DNA of 27,683 bases from NCBI GenBank assembly GCA_009731375.1, contig BJOX01000047.1, positions 696,815 through 724,497 of the forward strand, given 5' to 3'. A program made the position numbers and the translations under genes. Below the pieces are notes generated by a model. It was not told the DNA's origin and did no database searches. It saw nothing but the letters and a program-made list of their open reading frames with translations. Every line of letters begins with the position of its first letter. Within the stretch, counting starts at the first letter, position 1. The DNA is from Paulinella micropora (lineage: Eukaryota; Cercozoa; Imbricatea; Euglyphida). This document shows, piece by piece, positions 9,687-18,200 of the stretch.

Positions 9687-10094
9687 NNNNNNNNNNNNNN
9701 NNNNNNNNNNNNNNNNNNNNNNNNNNNNNNNNNNNNNNNNNNNNNNNNNNNNNNNNNNNNNNNNNNNNNNNNNNNNNNNNNNNNNNNNNNNNNNNNNNNN
9801 NNNNNNNNNNNNNNNNNNNNNNNNNNNNNNNNNNNNNNNNNNNNNNNNNNNNNNNNNNNNNNNNNNNNNNNNNNNNNNNNNNNNNNNNNNNNNNNNNNNN
9901 NNNNNNNNNNNNNNNNNNNNNNNNNNNNNNNNNNNNNNNNNNNNNNNNNNNNNNNNNNNNNNNNNNNNNNNNNNNNNNNNNNNNNNNNNNNNNNNNNNNN
10001 NNNNNNNNNNNNNNNNNNNNNNNNNNNNNNNNNNNNNNNNNNNNNNNNNNNNNNNNNNNNNNNNNNNNNNNNNNNNNNNNNNNNNNNNNNNNNN
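9687..10094. other. assembly gap (408 N) after a poly-G run
   Basis: A run of N directly follows a GGTGGTGGTGGGGG tract. Frames spanning it are meaningless. The missing sequence would include the left edge of the duplicated segment. Confidence 0.99.
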
Positions 10095-10630
10095 TGGGAG
10101 TTTGGCCTCAGTCCCAGGGTCGAGTTCCAGACTTGTGAGAAGCGCTTCCCCGAGACGAGCACCAGGCCGAGCAACCAAGGGAAGGAATTTTCCTGGCGAG
10201 CTGGTGAGGTCTCGGTTATGAATGCGGACGGAGCCAAAGCCGACCACTTCATGGCTGCGCCGCTGGTAAACTCGTGTGAGGTGCTTGTTCGCTTCGGCCA
10301 GGAAAAGTGGAGTCGGGACGTGGGCGCGCGCCCAAGGGTCGCCCAAGAGCGCATCATACAAGAGAAATCCAAGGTCACTCCCTTAGCCTTGAGTTGGTTC
10401 TCGCACATTGTTCACGCTCTTACACTGCTCAACAGATCTTGGCCGCGGCCGAGACGCTCGGCCCGGGGCACCGCAGCATGGTGGCGTTCTTCACCAACGT
10501 CGATGTTCCTCTCGCTCCGGTGCCATTTTGCGCTGTTGTCGGCGGTGAGCAGATGCGGGACTTCTACAGCCAGACCTTCGCTGCCCGCGCGTTTCTGGGT
10601 GGGCCGTCGCGGCGGAAGGGAAGCACCTAA
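10095..10630 (+). CDS. 3' part of a second Crinkler-type gene copy (partial; exons 10095-10373 and 10436-10630)
   Basis: This repeats the end of exon 3, the 62-bp intron (10374-10435, AG|GTC donor conserved) and the whole final exon with its stop at 10628-10630. Only the REase-like domain is present; the coiled coil and NTPase would lie in or beyond the gap. Four substitutions, all transitions, separate the final exon from copy 1. Two are silent, one changes I to V and one changes R to G near the C-terminus. The frame stays open, so the copy may be functional, allelic, or an assembly artefact. Confidence 0.6.
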
Positions 10631-11935
10631 GGCGCTCCCATTCGAGTGGTTTGGGCTTTTAGCGGCGCAAAGCTTAACAATATTAACTTTTGTAAGGGCA
10701 GGGCCGGCCCTGAGAAAGTTAATATTGTTAATCTAAGGTCTCGGTGAGTGTGTTACACGTCTCCTCCCAACACCTACCAAAGTGATATCACTTCTTTCAT
10801 TAATGAAGAAAAATACTGAAGGAAACAATAATCAACGTACATTGTGCCTGATGCGCGAGAAGTCTACAGTGAGTGTTGCGCTGAGCCGAACCATCCAGTA
10901 TAGAAAGCGTAATAACTCGAGTGACTGCCTGTGAGATGACCAAGCCTGGCAAATATTTATTTTGATTTGGCAAATAATTACCTTTGGCGGAAGTGATACA
11001 GTACAGCTGAGGACATTCAAGCGACGTAAATTTTAGCGAAAGATTATTAATAGAGTTGAATCCAAATTCTGAATATTTGACACAAAAACGAAATCAAAAG
11101 TTACCCAAAATCGAAAAAGTGATCTAAAATCGAAAAAGTTATTTCTATTGAGACTTGAATGTCGCTAGCAATACCGTTTCAACTTTCTTTACTTGCACGG
11201 AAGCTCATACACAGTGATGTGACAGTATTTTATTAATATCTATACTTGTCAATTAATATTCGGCCCGCAGTGCCTCACCCTGGTTAACACTTTTTGTGAG
11301 TAACTCCGTCCGTTCGTTCGTTCGTTTGATCGTGAACAGGACGCTATTGCAGACGTTTCGTTCAATTTTTCCCTCAATATTATTAATATTATTATAATAA
11401 AAAGAATTGAGCAGCCGGACAAGCAAATTATTAATAGAGCAATTTAATTTGTGAGTAGCAAGTGCAAAAATATTGATTTCTTTTTTTCTATATTAGTAAT
11501 ATCATGTGACTCAAAAAGCAAGTTATGAACTGTGTCTCCCTCCCTGTAGAATTTAATTTTTCTCATTTCACTATAATTACTGTGTATTAATACGAATCAA
11601 GTGTCAAACTCAGCCAGCGAATTTGAGTTAAGGGTCAGATTTCAGATTAGCGGTCAGATTTTAGATTAGTGATCAGAATTAAAATTAGTTCAATTTAACT
11701 GTAATATTTCAAGTTCGCAAAAATTATGCAGATTTTGCGGACGGATGTAGCAGTTAAATTGAACTAATTTGAATTCTGACTAGTAATCTGAAATCTGGCA
11801 ATATGCAAAATTCTAAGAACACTTTATGACTATCAGACGGTTTCTGTATATGTTTCTGTCTTGCCTGTTTGCAATCAGGAAGTGTATGTGTTTGTGATAG
11901 GGTGGAGGTGGTGGTGGGGGGGGGGGGGAGAGGGG
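10095..11935. repeat. second copy of 7854-9686 (recent duplication or false assembly duplication)
   Basis: From 10095 the sequence repeats 7854 onward at an offset of 2241 (2242 after a one-base insertion), to the same poly-G tract. By eye I found about seven differences over 1.8 kb. Both copies end at a poly-G run next to N. This could be a tandem duplication or two alleles placed one after the other in the scaffold. Confidence 0.9.
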
Positions 11936-11945
11936 NNNNNNNNNN
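11936..11945. other. assembly gap (10 N) between poly-G and poly-C
   Basis: Ten N join a G-rich run to a run of C at 11946-11956. Ten is probably a placeholder rather than a measured size. Confidence 0.99.
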
Positions 11946-12046
11946 CCCCCCCCCCCTCCCCACTCACTGCTGCCACACCTTAACGCACACACACACACAC
12001 ATAGACACACAGACTCCAAAAAAAAAAAAAAAACATAGGTGACATT

Positions 12047-12345
12047 CATACATACATACATACATACATACATACATACATACAAACAACCATAATACAC
12101 ACATACATACATACATACACATATACCGAGTCTACATACATACATAAGTGACATACATACAGCCAACCATACACTGATGATACTAGTGACATAGTACATA
12201 CATACATACATACATACATACGTACAGACAACCATACAGTTCTCTCATACATACATATATATGTACATACATACATACGTACATACATACATACACACAC
12301 ATACATACATACACACATACATACATACATACATACTGTGACATA
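12047..12345. repeat. (CATA)n microsatellite, interrupted
   Basis: Long CATA/TACA tetranucleotide array with GACA and CAAC interruptions. Minus-strand frames across it are Y/V/C/M repeats and not genes. Confidence 0.9.
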
Positions 12346-12402
12346 CATACTTTCTCCAACTGGTTTCATACATTTCCCATAAAACACCGTCAAGTATCAA
12401 GG

Positions 12403-12760
12403 TCATACTTTTTCGAGATGCGTAAAGCTTTGAAATATTCTGGGGCACGCACACACGCGGTGCCGAGTGCGCCTTGCTGCCAAAAAAAAATCCACGTTTT
12501 CGTTCAATACCTTAATCATATCGGAATATGCAGGGGTCGGGTCGAGTGGGTGAGTCAGATAGAAAGTAATCTCAGGACGCGTAAATCCGTGTGCAAGCTG
12601 TTTTTCCGTCGCGCGATAGGCAGTGTTGATTTCATCGTCCGGACTTCGATGCATATAGATGGCGCACCAAACTGATTGACCAAGGATTGATCCATCTGTA
12701 GGTGAGATAGGGTTTTGTCGTAAAGCTTGTCCCTCACGCAGTATACGTACTCACAATCAT
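12403..12760 (-). pseudogene. possible broken coding remnant, family unknown
   Basis: On the minus strand, a frame from 12654 down to 12403 (83 aa, starting MHRSPDDE) has protein-like composition. A second minus-strand frame just upstream (within 12555-12827) reads plausibly until about 12660, where the first takes over. That would fit one gene fragment with a frameshift. I recognise no domain, and the right side runs into the tandem repeat array. This could be coincidence. Confidence 0.22.
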
Positions 12761-12769
12761 GCGAACCTA

Positions 12770-13135
12770 GTACGCGCCAGCCCCGTCCGGGGTGCCACCA
12801 GCCAGTCCGGGGTTCCACCAGCCACACCTGGCACGTACTGTCTGGCAGTGGTCTGGTTTCCTTCTGAAGTTATAGACACACCCCATGCTAGCTAAGCAGT
12901 ACGCGCCAGCCCCGTCCGGTGTGCCACCAGCCAGTCCGGGGTGCCACCAGCCACACCTGGCACGTACTGTATAGCAGGGATCTGGTTCCCGTCTTATAGA
13001 CACAACCCATGCTAGCTAAGCAGTACGCGCCAGCCCCGTCCGGGGTGCCACCAGCCCGTCTGGGGTGCCACCAGCTTCTCTGGGGTGCCACCAGCCACAC
13101 CTGGCACGTACTGTATAGCAGGGGTCTGGTGTCTA
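12770..13135. repeat. hairpin-bounded tandem repeat, array 1 (three units, period about 124 bp)
   Basis: Each unit opens with CAGTACGCGCCAG (or a variant) and closes with CTGGCACGTACTG, which is its reverse complement at 12 of 13 bases. Between them lie two or three 20-bp subunits of the type CCAGTCCGGGGTGCCACCAG. Units are joined by a spacer with TATAGCAGGG, CTTATAGACACA and GCTAGCTAAG. Unit starts near 12770, 12898 and 13022. The same family occurs at 25698-26098. Confidence 0.88.
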
Positions 13136-13145
13136 TGCTCATGGC

Positions 13146-13181
13146 GATACCATATGGTATCCGGTGTTACCATATGGTATC
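13146..13181. repeat. two ACCATATGGT palindromes
   Basis: GATACCATATGGTATC (13146-13161) is a perfect 16-bp palindrome. TACCATATGGTA (13168-13179) repeats its core 22 bp later. They sit on the inner edge of tandem array 1. Confidence 0.85.
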
Positions 13182-14207
13182 AGTTTTTCAGTGACTGGTT
13201 TCAAAAAAATCTAGCGATCAAACCGGAGGCGTTGTCATAAAATAAACTGCAGTAATCTATTGAGTCACCAGGAAGCGACCAGTAAAATTTCTCGACAAAA
13301 CTTTGAGTTGAAGTTTTGTTTTTTTTATAGAAGGGTGACCCCTCCCAATGCACTTTTTCCACGTGAAGTCGATTTTTGACTGAAAAAATGGTGGAGGGTC
13401 GTGTGCCTCTTCGTTGTTTTTGTCAGCAATAGCTGATTTTGCGGGGTGTGAGATTGGAAATAATGATTTTTGGTATTTGTGGTTGCATTTATATCAACAA
13501 CAACAAAAAATCTTAAGTGTTAGTTTTTTTTTGTGTGTGTGCTTCCATACATCAAATTTCTTCTTGGTTTCATGGTTTCAATGATATGCCCCTCCCATGC
13601 AGGTTGGAATTGTATCTTTGTAAAGCAAGAAAAAACACAAATAGATATGTAGATTTGATAACTGTATGAAGAAGGAGCAGAGCAAAAGAAAGCAAGCAGT
13701 GTTACAAGTGCCTGAAGTTAGAAAGATTTTGAGTTTCTGAGACTGGGAAAGGTGAGACAAGTCGATTACATACATACACACCTTACATACATACAGACAT
13801 GCATACACACATACTTACGTACCAATCGATTACGTACCTACATATATACATACATATGCACATACATGCGTACATGTGTACATACAGACAAACAAACAAT
13901 CCAAGCACACCTTTTGAAGCCTTCTCCCACGACACACATATTTACTGAATACACACGCTACATAAACATTTACAGGAATGCCAGCTCATCCTAGCACTCT
14001 CATATTCTGTTCTATCTATCTGTGTCTTTCGATTTGTTGGTTGCGTTGTGTTTGCAGAGAACTCTAGTAAATAAGTCATACATTTTGTGTGCTTTTGTTG
14101 CTTGTTGTTTTCTTATCGTTTTCACATTTTCTTGCATTTCAAGCAATATGTCAATTTTGAAACATTTCCTTCAAGCACAACTCATATTATGGTTGCACAT
14201 GAACGTG
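13182..14207. other. AT-rich flank of the retrotransposon, no gene; (CATA)n at about 13769-13890
   Basis: No gene supported. Contains T runs, a degenerate CATA array and AT-rich sequence up to the target duplication of the LTR element. Confidence 0.5.
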
Positions 14208-14211
14208 AAGA
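14208..14211. other. target-site duplication, left (AAGA)
   Basis: AAGA directly left of the LTR's TG; matched by AAGA at 24621-24624 directly right of the other LTR's CA. A 4-bp duplication fits Ty3/gypsy-type integration. Confidence 0.8.
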
Positions 14212-14458
14212 TGTTACAATCCCCGAAGATAGCTCAATAAAAAGTCGGTAATACAACCAGACACAAATCCCCAAAAGAGAATGATGTCTCGTTATATTAG
14301 CTCAGTGAAGCCGAAAAGAAAACGGCAACAGACCAAGGTTAAAATGGCATTAGGTCAAATCCGGCCAAACGATATTGAAAATAATGGGAAAAAACTAGGT
14401 GCACCTGACACCAGAAAAAGGGTACTTTTTACCGGCTATCCGGGGGGTGATGCCTACA
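14212..14458 (-). repeat. 3' LTR
   Basis: 247 bp, TG...CA. Compared with the other LTR: one C/T change near the 3' end, one G/T change in the AAAACGGCAA region, and one extra A in GTTAAAATGG. A TATA-like GCTAATATAAC lies near 14291-14302 in element orientation. Confidence 0.93.
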
Positions 14459-14461
14459 GTA

Positions 14462-14470
14462 CCCCTTCCC
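14462..14470 (-). promoter_or_regulatory. polypurine tract (plus-strand primer site)
   Basis: GGGAAGGGG in element orientation, 3 nt before the 3' LTR. This is where the RNase H-resistant primer for second-strand synthesis is expected. Confidence 0.8.
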
Positions 14471-15253
14471 GTTTTTATGACGGAAATATGCAATATTTTC
14501 GTCATATAATTGCTGATTTCTTTTCTGCACAAACGCTACGGGGTGTCGCAACTAAGTGCATTAACCCACGGATAGACGGTGCAGTGGATATATAAAACGC
14601 ATACGCCAGACACGAGTCAACTATAAATCTCCAGCCTCGTTTTTGTAAATAAAAACTCCTCCTTCCACACTTGTTGTCCCCCCCGTAACTTAATTCTGAG
14701 GCAGTATGTCAAGAACAAATAGTATTACTATTGCAATAAAAGCAGCGTTATAATTTTTCTCCTTCTCCAAAAACACTTCCGATCAGTAAATACATTGTCT
14801 TTTAATAACATACCCTTGTATTCAATCGGTTACCTTAATATAGTACTAGGGGGCCAGACCTAATAACTATATCCAAAGCCGGGGTGAGTGAGCCCGACCA
14901 TGCGATATGCCGACACAAGTAGAGACGGACCGTGCTGGTATGACGATATTAAGTATATCCAAAGAAAAAAATTTAATATGTCTACTATGAGAACATTTTT
15001 TGAGAACATCACCCTGGATACTTGAAGCAGGGTCGTACCAGGAACACCATCGCTAAACTCACAAGCGATCCCCTTATACGGTGTCGTATCCATTTGCCGA
15101 TTGACCCTCGCACTCATATGTTGCGATAAAAATGCCAAGTAACAACAATGGTATAAAAACATTTTAATAAGACATGATCTGACATGGGCACTATGAGATT
15201 AATCCACATGCAGCTTTCAATGTCCGACGCGTGATAAAAGAAAAAAATGTCAC
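14471..15253 (-). other. 3' untranslated segment of the retrotransposon
   Basis: About 0.78 kb between the pol stop and the polypurine tract. One 100-codon minus-strand frame (15162-14860) has a hydrophobic middle but no signal of an envelope protein, and I do not call it a gene. Nothing else recognised. Confidence 0.5.
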
Positions 15254-18200
15254 TTACTGCCTTCGTCGCCTTGCGCGAACCCCTTTGCCAGGTGGCGGGC
15301 CGCCAACAAAAGTCAAGTCAAACTTCGACTCCTCCAGAATGTCCCATATTTTGTTAGGGATGGCGCCCAAAGATAAGTCAAAAGGAATGTCAAGCACTCC
15401 TCTAGGCAGTGACTGAATAGTCCACGCAGTGTGGTCTTTGTCTCGAAGGGTAATAGTATCATCCCATGTCTCGAGATTTTTCGCGTCTTTGTACACCGGT
15501 AAATATTGTCTAGCTTTTGGATCCTCAACAGGGTCCATGCTTCTCCAAAAATGGAGTACCGGTTGTATCGTTTTTGCTGCTAAGGATCTCTTCGATGTCC
15601 GTGCTGCCCGTGTAGTCTGCGGGACCGCCACAGCTCGCATGAGATAAAGATCTGAGAGAGTGTCATCGGCAACATGAGATTCTGCCGGTCTCAACAGATA
15701 AAAAGCGTCTCGGACCCACTTGATGGCCGCAATCGCCTCTCCTTCCTTCCATCGCACATGTCGAATGTCCACATTACCCGCGTTCGGGTTAGTGTCCTTC
15801 TCCCCTCCTCCTCCATGGACATCCGTCGCTCGCGTCGACCTTGCCACCTTCCTCGGTTGGTCGAAGATGAGATCGTTTTGCGCTCTCCTCCTCTGCGCCT
15901 CCGTGAACTTCTCCTTCGTACCGCCGCGGACTATGGGGGCTTTAGACTGAGTCCCCGCCGCGCTTTTGCGGTTTGAGTCTTCCTTACTCTCCTTCTCGGT
16001 CTCCTCCTTCTCCGTGACCGGTGCCCGATAGGCATTCTCCTCCTCTAAGGTATCCTCCTTCTGTATAGGCGGTACCTCTTTGAAGTCCTCCTTCATCCGT
16101 TTCAACGCCTCCTCAACGGATTCATCCTCAAGTAAGAAGGGGTCATATTTGATCAGCCTTCGAACATTCACAATCTGCACCTTCCCTCTACCCCTGATCT
16201 TATAATTCAGAGGTCCCATCTGTTCCATGATCTGGTATGGTCCTTTCCAGTGGGTAAACAGCTTAGAGCTAACCCCCTTAGGGACTTGAGGATGGTACAA
16301 GAGTACAATATCCCCAACCTGGAAACGGACTTGATCTAAGTGCGCTTGTCGCACTCCTTGTGCGTCAGTCTTTCTGCGCTCCGCCTCCCTGTGCGCCGCA
16401 ACTATTTGTTCCGCCTCCATCTTCGCTCTTAGTCTCATCCCGAACAACTCATCCTCATCTGCCCAAGTGTCTTTTGGATGCAGAAGTGAGGTTGGGATAT
16501 TAGGCTCTCGGCCGTAAACCAATTGATATGGCGAGACTGAGCTCCTGGCTCCTCCTAATGCCGATGAGGGTAGACAGTTCATTGCAAAGGCAAATGAAGG
16601 TGCTGCCTCCACCCAGGCTCTCTGATTCTCCTTCTTCATACAGTACATCTTAAGCGAGGCTTTGAGAGGTCTATGTACCCGCTCGATCTTGCCATTCGCT
16701 CTCGGGTTATAGGCAGTAACATATTGCCATTTCATCCCGTAGTACTTAGATAGTCTGTCGATGACTTCATTATTAAAGTCAGAACCTCGATCAGAACATA
16801 TCTTTCTAGGCACTCCGATCTGCGAGACGATCCTATCGATCAGAGCCTCCGCAGTTGTCTTGCCTGTAGCGTCCTTAACAGGAACAACCCAGACATAATT
16901 GGTGGCTCGATCTATTGCGGTAAGAAGGTATCTGTACCCTTCTGCCGATTCGGGGAAAGGTCCCACATGATCGATGTGTAAAAATTCAAACATCCCGGCG
17001 TGTAACGGGAATGTACCGATCAGGCCAAAGTTCGCCTTCAGCGGTGTCTTTGTGGTTTTGCATGGGATGCATGCGTCCACTTCCCTGTCTATCTCCTCCT
17101 TCATCCCTTTCCACCAAAATCGCCTCGCTATGAACCAATGAGTTCTTTGTCGACCCGGATGTGCCAGTAAGGGGCAGTTATGGGCTGCGACATATATAAA
17201 GCGCCTCAACTTCTCTGGTACCCAGAGAGTCCATTTGTCAGGCTGTGATGCAAATTTGCCATGCTGGCCCTTGTACCACAATAGCCCATCTCTCCACGCC
17301 ATCTCCTTCATCTGATCTTTGATCTGTGGAGTCTTTTTAAGCTCATTAGGGTTCTTGTATAACGTTATGAGCTCCTTGAACTCCGGATCCGTCGCCTGTT
17401 GCTGCCTCCACGCGGTAGGCGAGGCGATATGAATAGTACCGTCCTCCAACCTTACTCCTACCCTTTCCGGGTCTTCATCAAGCTCGCTTCGATTTTCCTG
17501 TGGAGGTTCAGTACAGACCTCAGTCGTCTCCTCCTCTTCTTTTATATTCGCCTTCGCGTTCTCGTATGCCTCATAAGACCACTCAGCGTCTTCGAGAACA
17601 TGCGCCTCACAGCATATGCCATGCTCCGGGCCTTGAGGACTATATCGTAGACCCGTGCGGTCATAACGAACGCCTCTTGCCATCTGCATCGCCTCTATGT
17701 GGCTCACCTCGTATACCTTGTCCGTGGACAGGTCCATCATCTCCACTGATGATACGAGAGCCGACACCTCCGACTGAAACTCTAGCCTGGAAAGGCTATC
17801 AGCGACTACGTTTCGCTTTCCCGGTAAGTAGACCATCGTGAAATTGAAACATGACAAGAAAGCTTGCCACCGCGCCAAACGGCCGGTTTGTTCATGATTC
17901 ATCAACCAAAGAAGGTTGTGATGATCGGTCCTAACCGTGAATAGAGGTCCTCCCCACAAGTATTCTCTGAGCCTCTTGAGAGCCCATACTACTGCCAACG
18001 CCTCCCTCTGTCGCGTGCAGTAATTTCGCTCCGCCGCACACAGCTTTCTACTAATAAACATGATCGGGCGCAACTTTTTCTCCTCATCTTCCTGTTGCAG
18101 CACCGCGCCAATCGCAAACTTAGATGCATCCGTGTCGACTACGAACGGTTTCGTAAAGTCGGGCATCATAAGTACTAATCCGCCGTCCTTGGGATCTTTA

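Noticed and set aside
9512-10736. Frames of 200-369 codons through the N run
   Set aside because: The gap translates as X; only the 3' end matches the gene copy.
12770-13135. CRISPR-like array
   Set aside because: Spacers are themselves repeats and the context is eukaryotic; this is a nested tandem satellite.
14281-14595. 104-codon frame starting in the 3' LTR, and its relative at 24506-24694
   Set aside because: They start within the LTRs and run into different flanks; no coding evidence.
14860-15162. Envelope-like ORF downstream of pol
   Set aside because: Only 100 codons, one vague hydrophobic patch, no signal peptide, cleavage site or fusion peptide visible.
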